DNA of 27,479 nucleotides from a virus, in the IMG/VR virus record IMGVR_UViG_3300009175_000066, positions 1 to 27,479 of that record; one strand, given 5' to 3'. Made by a program: the position numbers and the translations under genes. Below, in pieces: positions 13,143-21,739 of this stretch. A model generated the notes under the pieces. The model searched no databases and was not told where the DNA came from. It saw nothing but the letters and a program-made list of their open reading frames with translations. How positions within the stretch are numbered: position 1 is the first letter of the stretch; every line of letters starts with the position of its first letter.

Positions 13143-13314
13143 TCACAAGGGACGCGCCGGCAAGCACAAGGCCAACGAGGCGCAGCGGCACTGGCAGGGC
13201 GGGTATGGCGCCGCCGCTGCCATGCACCTGGTCCGCATAACCAAAGCCAAGCAGCACGCTCTGCGCGAGGCCCGCGAACTGATGATGGACCGCATCGACT
13301 CCATCGCGCACTGA
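13135..13314 (+). CDS. Hypothetical basic protein, 59 aa
   Basis: AAGGAG lies about ten bases before ATG 13135. The N-terminus is very basic (KGRAGKHKANEAQRHW), followed by an amphipathic helix (MHLVRITKAKQHALREARELMMDRI). It overlaps the preceding gene. No family is recognised. Confidence 0.55.
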   Translation: MSNHKGRAGKHKANEAQRHWQGGYGAAAAMHLVRITKAKQHALREARELMMDRIDSIAH

Positions 13315-13347
13315 TCTCCACAAACCAACCCCAGAAAGACCAAGACC

Positions 13348-13578
13348 ATGAGCGACGACAAACTGACCAGCGCATCGCACCGAGCACATATCGCACAAGC
13401 CAAAGCAGATATCGCCAAGGCCGCAAGCGACGTGATGATTGCCCGCGCCAATCCTCCGACGCAGACCGATGACCCAGTTGCGGTTGCCGAATCGCATGTT
13501 GCGCTGGCCGAGCTGACTCTCGCACTCGCGCAGAAGCGCCTCGAACTCGCCAAGATTCGAGCCGATTCGGCGAGTTAA
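13348..13578 (+). CDS. Hypothetical helical protein, 76 aa
   Basis: The product is nearly all helix, with heptad-like Ala/Leu spacing in two stretches (IAQAKADIAKAASDVMIARA and VAVAESHVALAELTLALA) joined by a short Pro-Thr loop, so a helical hairpin or coiled coil is likely. The upstream site is a weak GAAAGA. It is the last gene before a strong terminator and hence the end of this transcript. Confidence 0.6.
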   Translation: MSDDKLTSASHRAHIAQAKADIAKAASDVMIARANPPTQTDDPVAVAESHVALAELTLALAQKRLELAKIRADSAS

Positions 13579-13598
13579 CCCCGCTACAGTCGATCCGT

Positions 13599-13635
13599 TG
13601 CCGTCTCGCCTAACCGGTGGGACGGCATTTCTTTT
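13599..13635 (+). terminator. Strong rho-independent terminator
   Basis: TGCCGTC (13599-13605) pairs with GACGGCA (13621-13627), and five further pairs, two of them G-T, close a TAACC loop. TTTCTTTT follows directly. It separates the small early or middle genes from the late promoter five bases downstream. Confidence 0.85.
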
Positions 13636-13639
13636 GGCT

Positions 13640-13668
13640 TTGACCTGATTGGGCGGCAGGCGTATCTT
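13640..13668 (+). promoter_or_regulatory. Sigma70-type promoter of the late module
   Basis: TTGACC (13640-13645) and TATCTT (13663-13668) are exactly 17 bases apart, the same spacing as the promoter at 3329. Transcription would begin about seven bases after the -10, at 13675-13676, essentially at the ATG of the next gene. Confidence 0.6.
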
Positions 13669-13675
13669 TTGCGGC

Positions 13676-14176
13676 ATGGATGAGATTGCCACCACCGGGC
13701 CGCGGCTGCTGCGGGTCATCATCGGCAAGCCGACCGACGCTGACATCCGCGAGCGCATTGAGCACTTCCACGGCGTGACGACGCTCGTTGCGCAGTCCCT
13801 GGGGATGCAGTCCGAGGAGCTGACCGCCCGCATCGCCAAGTCGTCAGACCTGGCCTACTCGCTCCAGTGTCAAGCCGCCAAAGCCGATGGCCACGCCACG
13901 GTTGCGATACGCGCCGGGTGCTGTGAGCACAATCCGGTCTGGGTGGCCATGCGGTTGCGCGAGCGCGAGAAAGAGTTCGAGCGCCGTGGCAGTGGTGGCA
14001 CGGGCGGGGACCAGCCCATAGATTTTACCCGCGAGATCGAGTCCGCGGCAGACTGCACCGACGCCGAGCTACAGGCAATCATCATGCGCGATGCCAAGCC
14101 GGCGCCGGGCGAACGCTGCCCATGCTGCGGGCATGTCGAGGCCGCGGAGCCCGAGACGGCGGAGATAGTCCCGTGA
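13676..14176 (+). CDS. Putative terminase small subunit with C-terminal Cys motif, 166 aa
   Basis: Position (first gene of the late module, two genes before the large terminase) and an HTH-like start (IEHFHGVTTLVAQSLGMQSEELTARIAKS) followed by AVAIRAG-type and NPVWVAMRLRERE helices suggest a small terminase, which recognises packaging sites. The C-terminus adds CPCCGH and an acidic tail. There is no Shine-Dalgarno site before ATG 13676, which coincides with the predicted transcript start, so leaderless translation is likely. An in-frame TTG at 13649 lies within the promoter and is rejected. Sequence similarity to known small subunits is weak. Confidence 0.5.
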   Translation: MDEIATTGPRLLRVIIGKPTDADIRERIEHFHGVTTLVAQSLGMQSEELTARIAKSSDLAYSLQCQAAKADGHATVAIRAGCCEHNPVWVAMRLREREKEFERRGSGGTGGDQPIDFTREIESAADCTDAELQAIIMRDAKPAPGERCPCCGHVEAAEPETAEIVP

Positions 14177-14388
14177 GCAAGCCGCCCGCCAAGCGCCGCA
14201 CGACCAGATGGGAGCGGCAGTGCGACGGGCTGACGTATCGACGCGGCAGGGGGTTCAGCCAGCAGGACGTGGACGCGGTGTCGCTGTCCATCCGCCGCAC
14301 GAGTCGCACCAGCGTGGACGAACAGGGCCGCATCCGAGGCGAGGCGAGTGACGCGATTATCGAGGAGCGGCGATGGGCGGACCTGTGA
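14173..14388 (+). CDS. Hypothetical basic protein, 71 aa
   Basis: GTG 14173 overlaps the preceding TGA and has GGAGA upstream. The product is rich in Arg (KPPAKRRTTRWERQCDGLTYRRGRGF), then has a short helical part (SQQDVDAVSLSIRRT) and an acidic end. It overlaps the large terminase gene by 16 bases. It may help the terminase bind DNA, but only position and charge support that. Confidence 0.6.
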   Translation: MSKPPAKRRTTRWERQCDGLTYRRGRGFSQQDVDAVSLSIRRTSRTSVDEQGRIRGEASDAIIEERRWADL

Positions 14389-15875
14389 CACTGCTGGGCG
14401 GGCTGACCGGCGCGGATGCCATGGCGGCGCAGGTGCAGCGGTATCGTGCGCGGCGGCGGATGATCGACTTCATGGCCGCGACGTGGAACGGAGGGCCGGG
14501 TGCTCCATTCATCGTAGGGCGTCACACGCTGGGGATCTGCGCGGCGCTGGACAGGGCAATTGCTCAACTCAAGCGCGGGGTGTCCACGTACATGCTGATA
14601 CGAGTGCCGTTTCGTCATGGCAAAAGCCTGGCGGTTTCGACGTACTTCCCATCATTCGCGCTTGGCCATCTACACGGCTTGGACCCGGACATCATGCTGG
14701 TTGGCTGCGACGCCTCGCTGGCTGTCGGGTTCTCTCGTGAGGCGCAGGCCATCGTATCGAGCGACGAGTACGGGCGATTGTTTCCCGGCGTGAGGATCAA
14801 TCGCAAGTACACGGGCAGCGAAGAGTGGGGCATGGACGGCAGCCGCGGTAAGTTGCGGGCTGTGGGGTTCGAGAGCAAGCGCATGACCGGGCGCGGCGCC
14901 ACGATTCTGATACCTGACGACTGGTGCGGCAGCCGGGAAGAGGCGGAGAGCCCAACCATCCGCGATGCACGATGGGATGGGCTGCGCAACAACCTGATGA
15001 CCCGGCGTGCGCCCGTGAGCATCGTGGCCATCGTTGGCACGCCCTGGCACATTGACGGGGTGCAGGAGCGAATTCTCAAGGAGATGAAGGGTAATCCGGA
15101 GTTCCCGCAGTTCGAGACGATCAGCTATCCTGCGCGGACAGCGCGGCCTGATGGGACATGGGAGTACTTGTTTCCAGAGCGGTTTGGGGAGAAGTGGTAT
15201 CGGGAGATGTACGCCACCCTCACACCCTACGAAGCCGCCGGCCTGCTGGATGTCAACCCCGTAGCAGCATCCGGCAACATGGCGTCGCGCCTATGGTTCC
15301 TGCGCGTGCCTGCGCCGCCGACCGGGACAGTTGTGAAGGACGTGCGGTACTGGGATTGCGCCGCCACGGCCAAGCGCACGAGCGACTACACGGCCAGCGG
15401 GCGCGTGCTGAAGTACAACGATGGCAAGGAGTGCATCGCCGGGATCACGCTGGATCGGATCAACTATGCGCAGATTGGCGATGCGATGCTTGCACAGGCG
15501 CGGACGGACGGACGGCAGACGGAGATTTGGATTGAGTTCGAGAAGGGCAGCATGGGTTTGATTGGTCCGGCCGAACTGGCAAGGCCACTGATTGGCGAGG
15601 GCTACACGGTCATGCTGTGCAAGAGACCGACCGGGCCGAAGCACACGATCTGGAACGGGATGCTGACGGCGGCATGGCAGATGCACGGGCGCGGGGCAGG
15701 CATGCCGATTGTAGACGGGCCGAACGTGGACGGGTTCCTGGCCAACGTGGACGCGGCGCCGAGTCCTGCGCACGACGATGACCTGGACGCGGTTAGCGGG
15801 GCGCACAACGCCGTGAATGGATTGCTGGAGAGCGAGGCCGCGGTTGGCGGCGGGATGCGGATGCAGGTGAGGTGA
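14373..15875 (+). CDS. terL: Terminase large subunit, 500 aa
   Basis: This is the packaging motor ATPase and nuclease. The ATPase half has Walker A VPFRHGKS (78-85), Walker B ILIPDDW (178-184) and a GTPWH coupling motif (222-226). The nuclease half has an RNase H-like set: YWDCA with Asp328, IWIEFEKGSMG with Glu388/390, and HDDDLDA (468-473). All parts expected in a complete TerL are present and the length is usual. GGAGCGG precedes ATG 14373. The portal gene follows three genes later, as expected for a packaging module, with two small unknown genes in between. Confidence 0.92.
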   Translation: MGGPVTLLGGLTGADAMAAQVQRYRARRRMIDFMAATWNGGPGAPFIVGRHTLGICAALDRAIAQLKRGVSTYMLIRVPFRHGKSLAVSTYFPSFALGHLHGLDPDIMLVGCDASLAVGFSREAQAIVSSDEYGRLFPGVRINRKYTGSEEWGMDGSRGKLRAVGFESKRMTGRGATILIPDDWCGSREEAESPTIRDARWDGLRNNLMTRRAPVSIVAIVGTPWHIDGVQERILKEMKGNPEFPQFETISYPARTARPDGTWEYLFPERFGEKWYREMYATLTPYEAAGLLDVNPVAASGNMASRLWFLRVPAPPTGTVVKDVRYWDCAATAKRTSDYTASGRVLKYNDGKECIAGITLDRINYAQIGDAMLAQARTDGRQTEIWIEFEKGSMGLIGPAELARPLIGEGYTVMLCKRPTGPKHTIWNGMLTAAWQMHGRGAGMPIVDGPNVDGFLANVDAAPSPAHDDDLDAVSGAHNAVNGLLESEAAVGGGMRMQVR

Positions 15876-15895
15876 GGTGATAGGAGGGCGAAGGC

Positions 15896-16561
15896 GTGAT
15901 AGGTCTTACTGGTTTCGCGCTATCCGATGGCGGCGTATGCCTTTCCGGCGACGTGGTTGTCGAGCGCATGGCGGCGGATGAGGCGTACAAGAAAGGCTCA
16001 TGGCCGTGGTCCAACGCCTTCATGCAGGGCGACGTTCGCGCGGCGGTGGCGTGGCCAGACCGGGAGATCAAGAGCGGCGGGGACATGGCCAATGGGTGCG
16101 TTGCCGTGGCAGTGCTGGACCCGGCAGGCGACATGCGCGTGGTGACGATGCAGTCATACGATCTGGTCAGCACGGGCATGGTAGGCGGTGTCATGCGCGA
16201 GGGGCTGGCAGTGATGCTGCGCGACCTGACATCCTGGGGCATCCGGCAAATCAGCGTGCAATCAGACGACGCCAAGCAGGCCGAATCATGGTGGGCGATG
16301 GTGCGCAAAGACCCCGCGTGTACGGCCAAGCGCATGCCGGTTGATGGGGTGGGCGAGATTGACAGGGCGCTGACGGTGTTCCGGGAGATGGCGACAAGGA
16401 TCATCACGCCGCGGGCATACGCTACGGCCATGGAGCAGGCGGACGCGCGGGGCGAAGTCACGCCGGCCAAGAAGGCGCTGGCCATGCTGGCGCTGTCGTA
16501 CAAGTTCCAGCAGCAGCGCCGAGTGCGTCCGGAGGATACCCGGTGGCAGGGGTGGAACTGA
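15896..16561 (+). CDS. Hypothetical protein after the terminase, 221 aa
   Basis: GTG 15896 is preceded by AGGAGGG. The protein begins with a Gly/Val-rich strand pattern (MIGLTGFALSDGGVCLSGDVVV), has a central strand segment CVAVAVLDPAGDMRVVTMQSYD, then a helix, RQISVQSDDAKQAESWW, and a basic helical C-terminus. The order of a strand with Asp, a long helix, and another strand ending in an Asp pair is faintly like an RNase H fold, but I would not assign it. No known phage family is recognised. Confidence 0.7.
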   Translation: MIGLTGFALSDGGVCLSGDVVVERMAADEAYKKGSWPWSNAFMQGDVRAAVAWPDREIKSGGDMANGCVAVAVLDPAGDMRVVTMQSYDLVSTGMVGGVMREGLAVMLRDLTSWGIRQISVQSDDAKQAESWWAMVRKDPACTAKRMPVDGVGEIDRALTVFREMATRIITPRAYATAMEQADARGEVTPAKKALAMLALSYKFQQQRRVRPEDTRWQGWN

Positions 16562-16616
16562 GGGTTGCGCTAACCGTCCCCGGCATGGTAGCATTTTGGC
16601 ACATCTCGGAGGCCGC

Positions 16617-17024
16617 ATGAAAACTATCCCATCTTGGCTGTCGGCGCTGGCCGGCATGACTCTGTTCGCTTCGGTTGCCTGCGCAGGCGATTACATGATT
16701 GTGCGCGATGTGGGCGCGATGCCCGGCACCACCACGAACATTGCCAAGATTCTCCCGCACCCGGACGGCGGTGAGTTGATTGAGTTCCATGCGTGGACAG
16801 GTGGCAACGACACGGCCACGCTGCAACGGGTGTCGTCTGACTTGGAGGTCACGAACCAACTGGCTGTGCTTGCGCTTCCGGGGCCGACCAGCGTCTGGCT
16901 GGTGTCGAGCAACTTCACCGCGGTAGCCAAGGCCGCAGGCGCCAATGACTTCATTCAGGTCAATGGCACCGGCACAAATAAGTTCAAGTGGGCAAGCGTG
17001 TGGCGCATTCACGTCGGCCTGTAG
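16617..17024 (+). CDS. Secreted beta-rich protein of the late module, 135 aa
   Basis: The first 30 residues are a clear Sec signal: a Lys near the start, hydrophobic WLSALAGMTLFASV, and a cleavage site near ACA-G (residues 28-31 in the longer reading, about 24 from ATG 16617). GGAGG precedes ATG 16617. The mature part is about 110 residues rich in Thr, Asn and Val with short strands (TSVWLVSSNFTAV, WASVWRIHVGL). No cysteine pattern or catalytic motif is seen. It lies between TerL and portal, an odd place for a secreted protein. Confidence 0.7.
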   Translation: MKTIPSWLSALAGMTLFASVACAGDYMIVRDVGAMPGTTTNIAKILPHPDGGELIEFHAWTGGNDTATLQRVSSDLEVTNQLAVLALPGPTSVWLVSSNFTAVAKAAGANDFIQVNGTGTNKFKWASVWRIHVGL

Positions 17025-17034
17025 GAGGCCGCGC

Positions 17035-19206
17035 ATGCAGGGCAACACACAGCAGACCACCCTCGAAAAGTTTGTCTCTGATACTCTGACCCGCGCCAAG
17101 CAGAACCGCGGCCAGACGATGACTACCGGGGCGGGCAGCGATGCCACCGCTGGTCTTGAACAGAAATGGTCTGCCAATCTTCTCGCGTCCATCCCGAACC
17201 ATGTCATGCCAAGCGTGGCCGGATTCAAACCGGCGTGGCGCGAGAGCGACGGCAAGGAGCGGTGGAGGAGTTCGGCTCGGTCCGGGTCCACGGCAAACGC
17301 CCTATCCACGGCGCACGACTTCTTCAGCGATGTCCTGTTCGCCACAGGCAATGTCCCGTTCCGAATCGGACTGGTGGACGACCACGGTCAGAACCTGCCA
17401 ATGCCGGCGGAGGAGCAGGCTGCGCAGGAAGAGAAGATCGAGAAGCACCTGGACTCACGGCACCAGAAGTGCGGCGGCGTGAAGCAGCTCCTGAGTGCGG
17501 CGGATGGCAGTGCGATGTATGGCACGCGCGTGATGCACTGCTATCTGACCGCCGACGAGAATGAAACTTCCGGCATGCGCCCTGCGTTCGAGGATGTGAA
17601 CATCTGGGAATGCTTCTGGGACATGGACAACCTTGGCGAGTTGGACGAGGGCGAGTTCTTCAACCGTCGCCAGCGCAAGAGCAGGCGCGACGTGATGAAG
17701 TGGGCGCGGGCGATCAATAAGACGGCGCTGAAAGAACACGGCGGCGAACAGATCGACATTGAAGCGCTGAAGGCATCGTTCGGGCACGGGGCGAACGCTG
17801 CGGCCATTGGCACGAACGGGACCGGCGATCAGACCGGAACGCCCGAGTCAACCGACCTGATTTACCAGAACAAGACCGAGGTCATGGATGAGATGTGGAT
17901 TCACGTTCCGCGCCGGGCGGTCGATGACTACGCGCAGAACCACGTGAATGCCATAAAGTACGTGCATCCCGATTCGGTTGACGTGGTAGACGCGGCCGGC
18001 AACACGGTTGCGACGATTGCGCCGCCGGCTGAAGGCGCCGCGGTAGAAGGCGCGACGGACACCGCCATCCCTGACACGAACGATGACACCGGGGAATACG
18101 TTTGGATTCTGACGCACCTGTGCAACGAGAAGATGGTTGGCATGTTGCCGGAGCCTGGCAAGCTGCCGTACAAGCGCGGTGAGTGGATGCGGATGCCGGG
18201 GTGTCGTGACGCGCTTGGCATCCCCGACCGCAACGACTCGAACCAGCGCGTTCTCGATGGTCTGTTCGTGGCGATGGACAATGACAACAAGCACGCCCGC
18301 ACGGTGGTGGCGTCGAAGACCGGGACGATTGCCAACGGCGGGCGCATGGAAGACATGCTCGCCAAGCCGATTGCATACGTCGAGGTTGACGCCGGGCTTA
18401 CCGGAGCGATTGACGGGATGATCAAAGTATTCAACATGCCGACCAACGGCGAAGTCTACATGCGGGCCATCGAGTTTTTCAACCGCATGTCTGACATGGA
18501 TTCAGGCGTCCCGCGCATTCAGCAGGGGCAGAAGAGCGAGGGCGGCAACACGGCGTTCGAGTTGAAGCAGCGGCTGGACAACAGCGGTCGGCACTGCGGC
18601 GATAAGATTCGCGGGCTGGACGAGGACATTGTTTGGATCAACTCCTGGATGCTGAAGATGGACGTTGAGCTTGGCAACATTGAACTGCCATCGGATGTCG
18701 AAGTCAAGGGCGGCGGGTTCCGGAAGTTCAGCAAACAGTTGTCGGCATGCTCTACACTCATGGCGATCATGCAGCTTGCCAAGGAGTTCCCGGAGGTCAA
18801 GGACCGGATGAACGTGGCCTGGGTGCTGGCTGAGTACGCCGAGGCGCAGGGGCAGGATCCGGAGAAGTACTGGATCAGCGAGGCCGAGTACCAGAACAAG
18901 GTCCAGCAGCGCGGGCAGTCTCCCGAGGCGCAGCAGCAGCAGCAGCAGATGCAGGCGGCGCTGGAGAAGATCCAAGCGGCCACGGCCAAGGACAACGCGC
19001 TGGCACAGAAGGCGATTGCCGAGGCGCAGTCCATTGGCGCCGGAGTGGGACACGCGGACAGCCGCTTGCAGCTTGACCGGGCCAAGGGTGCGATGGACAT
19101 TGCCGCCAAGATGCGCGGCGAGAGTACCCGCGCCAGTCGCAGGGCCGAGACCATGGAGCCGAGCAAGATTGTCCGGATGCGCCAGAAGGTAGACAAGGCG
19201 GCATGA
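17035..19206 (+). CDS. Portal protein, 723 aa
   Basis: Size, position after the terminase, and sequence pattern fit the dodecameric portal ring of short-tailed phages: an N-terminal helical region (about 1-120), a long core with FWDMDNLGELDEGEFF and RRKSRRDVMKWA, segments such as VYMRAIEFFNRMSDMDSGVPRIQQG and NTAFELKQRLDN, and a helical, Gln-rich C-terminal barrel (QQQQQQMQAALEKIQAA). TAGGAGG precedes ATG 17035; the open frame upstream to 16945 lies in the previous gene. The DxxSGVP segment is frequent in P22-like and N4-like portals. The exact family is not certain. Confidence 0.75.
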   Translation: MQGNTQQTTLEKFVSDTLTRAKQNRGQTMTTGAGSDATAGLEQKWSANLLASIPNHVMPSVAGFKPAWRESDGKERWRSSARSGSTANALSTAHDFFSDVLFATGNVPFRIGLVDDHGQNLPMPAEEQAAQEEKIEKHLDSRHQKCGGVKQLLSAADGSAMYGTRVMHCYLTADENETSGMRPAFEDVNIWECFWDMDNLGELDEGEFFNRRQRKSRRDVMKWARAINKTALKEHGGEQIDIEALKASFGHGANAAAIGTNGTGDQTGTPESTDLIYQNKTEVMDEMWIHVPRRAVDDYAQNHVNAIKYVHPDSVDVVDAAGNTVATIAPPAEGAAVEGATDTAIPDTNDDTGEYVWILTHLCNEKMVGMLPEPGKLPYKRGEWMRMPGCRDALGIPDRNDSNQRVLDGLFVAMDNDNKHARTVVASKTGTIANGGRMEDMLAKPIAYVEVDAGLTGAIDGMIKVFNMPTNGEVYMRAIEFFNRMSDMDSGVPRIQQGQKSEGGNTAFELKQRLDNSGRHCGDKIRGLDEDIVWINSWMLKMDVELGNIELPSDVEVKGGGFRKFSKQLSACSTLMAIMQLAKEFPEVKDRMNVAWVLAEYAEAQGQDPEKYWISEAEYQNKVQQRGQSPEAQQQQQQMQAALEKIQAATAKDNALAQKAIAEAQSIGAGVGHADSRLQLDRAKGAMDIAAKMRGESTRASRRAETMEPSKIVRMRQKVDKAA

Positions 19207-19261
19207 TTCTGATACCTTTTCGACACGTTTCCAACCAACCACCAACCCGAGGGGCGACCGA

Positions 19262-20050
19262 ATGAAGATCACCGAAGTACCGTTCAGCATGACCGTTGAA
19301 GATACGAAGACGTGGATGCTGGTCATGCAGCAGCTCACGTCCGGCGGCACCCCGAAGGAAAACACGCGCGAACGGTGGCAGAAGTTCCGGTGTTGCATGA
19401 TGACCAACCACCAGCGGTTGCAAGCCGCATGGGATGACCGCGCCAAGGAAATTGGCGTTGAGCGCACCCTGATTCTCGTCAACATCTGCGGCAGTGCGCA
19501 ACGCGCCACCGACTACGACGCCGAGATGCAAGCCGTGTTCAAGGCGTTCGGCGAGTACCGTAATGACCAAGGCAAGTTCGAGTTCAAGCCAGGGTCTGCG
19601 GCGGGCAAGCGCTTCTCGAACAAGATCAACGAGATCAACGCCAAGTTCAAGGACGTGGGCGAGGCGTCCAAGAAGTTCGCCGAGCGTCAGGCCGAAATGC
19701 TGGCCGAAGACATCACAGTCAAACTGGTGTGCTGCGACTACAACGAGGTGCCCGATGATGTCGGGTGCGCGTACATCGGGTTCATCAGCAAGATCCTCAT
19801 GGGCATGCCGAAGCTGAGGTTCTGGCATGCGGCGTTGCTGCGCGAGTCGCGGAATGATCCGGACACGGCGCAGATGGTTGTGCGCTCAATCAGCAAGGCC
19901 ATTGACGCGGCGATGGAAGCCAAGAAGACCAACGGCGAAATCGCAATGGACGTGTTCCGCGCCCTGTACCAGCCCACCGATGAGGCATTCAATGCTCCTG
20001 CGGTTGCAGGTTCCGGCGTGGTTCAGTTCACCCCGCCGGCCAAGGCATGA
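19262..20050 (+). CDS. Hypothetical protein, 262 aa
   Basis: No family is recognised. It starts with a short strand (MKITEVPFSM), continues with helices (TWMLVMQQLTSGG, RWQKFRCCMMTNHQRL) and has a long helical middle with Lys/Glu-rich FSNKINEINAKFKDVGEASKKFAER, followed by a hydrophobic AYIGFISKILMGMPKLRFW. GAGG lies nine bases upstream. It sits between portal and scaffold-like genes, so a head assembly role is likely only from position. Confidence 0.7.
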   Translation: MKITEVPFSMTVEDTKTWMLVMQQLTSGGTPKENTRERWQKFRCCMMTNHQRLQAAWDDRAKEIGVERTLILVNICGSAQRATDYDAEMQAVFKAFGEYRNDQGKFEFKPGSAAGKRFSNKINEINAKFKDVGEASKKFAERQAEMLAEDITVKLVCCDYNEVPDDVGCAYIGFISKILMGMPKLRFWHAALLRESRNDPDTAQMVVRSISKAIDAAMEAKKTNGEIAMDVFRALYQPTDEAFNAPAVAGSGVVQFTPPAKA

Positions 20051-20328
20051 GCCAGCGCCGTCAGATAGTCTACCCCGTGTCTTCGTTGCGCAAGCGGCTG
20101 GACGACAACGCCGTTGACCAGTTGCGGCAGTACGGCCACCTGTTCCGTCCGGTGATTGAATGGCTGGAAGAGCGGGCAAGCGGGCTGAAGGCCGGCGAGG
20201 ATGCACAGGGCAGTTTCCGCGATGACTGCCCGAACCATCTTCATGTTCGCGCCATGAAGGGCGCGCGGATGGACTGCGATGATGTGATTCAGGAATTGCG
20301 GGAAGTTGTTTTTCCGGAGAGAAAGTAA
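20047..20328 (+). CDS. Hypothetical protein, 93 aa
   Basis: Its start overlaps the previous TGA (ATGA). The protein is charged and helical (RKRLDDNAVDQLRQY, RPVIEWLEERASGLKAGED) with a CPNHLHVRAMKGARMDC segment that holds two Cys and two His. Nothing identifies a family. Confidence 0.65.
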   Translation: MSQRRQIVYPVSSLRKRLDDNAVDQLRQYGHLFRPVIEWLEERASGLKAGEDAQGSFRDDCPNHLHVRAMKGARMDCDDVIQELREVVFPERK

Positions 20329-20354
20329 ACCGTCGAAAAGAAAGGCAGATCACT

Positions 20355-20612
20355 ATGGACCCGACTAAAGAACCTGTTGTTGAAGGAACCGAAGACACCA
20401 CCGTGCTTCCCGTTGCGCCGGTTGTCGAGCCGGTTGCCGCGTTGACTCCTGATGTTCAAGTTGCGCTGGTCTCTTCCAAACCAATTACGCCTCACGTCTA
20501 CCCATCCACCACCGTTCGTGACCGCGTGTCTGCCGTGCTGGTGAAGAAACTTGGCAACTCCACCGAGACCGCGCATATCGTTGACGCCGTGTTGCGTGCG
20601 ATTGCGGGCTGA
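20355..20612 (+). CDS. Hypothetical protein, 85 aa
   Basis: The first half is acidic and rich in Val and Pro (EPVVEGTEDTTVLPVAPVVE), and the second is a short helical domain (RDRVSAVLVKKLGNSTETAHIVDAVL). The AAAGAAAGG upstream gives a weak ribosome site. It resembles the low-complexity head of the next gene in composition, which may mean a shared role in capsid assembly. Confidence 0.55.
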   Translation: MDPTKEPVVEGTEDTTVLPVAPVVEPVAALTPDVQVALVSSKPITPHVYPSTTVRDRVSAVLVKKLGNSTETAHIVDAVLRAIAG

Positions 20613-20654
20613 TTCTTTTAGGGTTCTCCACCAACCAACGAAGCGAGGTACACC

Positions 20655-21731
20655 ATGGAAGGCGATGCAGTAGTTGATACAACCCCGGCAGCGGCAGACG
20701 CTCCGGTTGATGCAGTCGTGGATACCGCTGCGCCCGTTGAGGCCGCGGTTGATGCACCCGCTTCTGGTGAAGAATCATCCGGCGTCGAGCCTGGCGAGTC
20801 GGGCATGACTCCCGAACAGGAAGACGCGGCCATCATCGAGCAGGCGAAGAAGTGGCAGAAGGCGGAGTCCACCGACACGACCGGAGAGCCGCAGCGCGGG
20901 CCGGATGGAAAGTTCCTGAAGAAGGAAGGGGACGCCAAGACGGCAGACCCCAAGCCAGTCGAGGCCAAGCCCGCAGTGGTCAAGCCAGCCGATGCTAAGC
21001 CGACAGAGGCCAAGCCCGCTGAAGCCAAGCCAGCCACGGCCAAGACAGATTCGGCACCAGTCGCGGCAGGCGCCATGTTCGATGTCAAGGCGCTCATGGC
21101 AGAGGTTGACGCGGAGATCAACGCCCGCGAGTACGACGACGTTCTGGGCGACGACGGCAAGCCGCAGAAGACGACCGGCGCCAAGGCGTTTCAGGAGTAC
21201 GGTCAAATCTCCGATCCGCTGCGCGACCGGCAGAATCTTGCCATCGAAAAGTTGATGGCGCGCATCGAACAGATGGTTCGTCCGGCGCTGGACGTGGCGC
21301 AGGCGCGGCAGGCAGAAACGGTGCAGTCTGACATTCAGGCCACCATGGCGGCAGTTGTCGCGGCTGGTGTGCCCAATGCAGCGGAGCTGCTGAAAGACCC
21401 GCGATTGCAGGAGTTCGCCAACGAGAACCCGCAATATGCCGGGATGCTCGTGGCCGACCCTGACCGGGCCGCGGATATCGCTTTCGTGATGAACCGCTTC
21501 AGCGAGAAGTACGGAATTGCCAAGCCGGCCGCAGCGGCAAAGACTCGCACGGCACCCGCAGCGCAGCCAAGGTCTCGTGAGGTTCAGGCGGCACTGGCAT
21601 CTGCCCGCGGCGGGAGCGGAGCCGCTGAAGCAGGCGGAACGGACGCAGGACTTTCCGAGGACGAGAAGATTGTCGCCATGGCACAGCGCATGCAGCGCGA
21701 AGAGGCCGAGCGGCGCCGCATGACGGAGTAG
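20655..21731 (+). CDS. Scaffold-like protein, 358 aa
   Basis: The N-terminal 50 residues are acidic and Ala/Val/Pro-rich, residues about 90-135 form a Lys-Pro linker (repeats of EAKPA-type units), residues 140-300 are mostly helical, and the C-terminus is basic and helical (MAQRMQREEAERRRM). It lies between portal and major capsid genes. This matches scaffolding proteins in position and architecture, though these diverge too much for a motif call. GCGAGG lies just upstream of ATG 20655. Confidence 0.6.
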   Translation: MEGDAVVDTTPAAADAPVDAVVDTAAPVEAAVDAPASGEESSGVEPGESGMTPEQEDAAIIEQAKKWQKAESTDTTGEPQRGPDGKFLKKEGDAKTADPKPVEAKPAVVKPADAKPTEAKPAEAKPATAKTDSAPVAAGAMFDVKALMAEVDAEINAREYDDVLGDDGKPQKTTGAKAFQEYGQISDPLRDRQNLAIEKLMARIEQMVRPALDVAQARQAETVQSDIQATMAAVVAAGVPNAAELLKDPRLQEFANENPQYAGMLVADPDRAADIAFVMNRFSEKYGIAKPAAAAKTRTAPAAQPRSREVQAALASARGGSGAAEAGGTDAGLSEDEKIVAMAQRMQREEAERRRMTE

Positions 21732-21739
21732 ATCGCTCC

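Noticed and set aside
16562-16616. Possible promoter TTGCGC/TAGCAT before the secreted protein gene
   Set aside because: The -35 matches only three of six positions and the spacing is 18; not better than chance.
18931-18948. CAG6 repeat in the portal gene
   Set aside because: It encodes part of a Gln-rich helix common in portal C-termini; no frame consequence or sign of instability.
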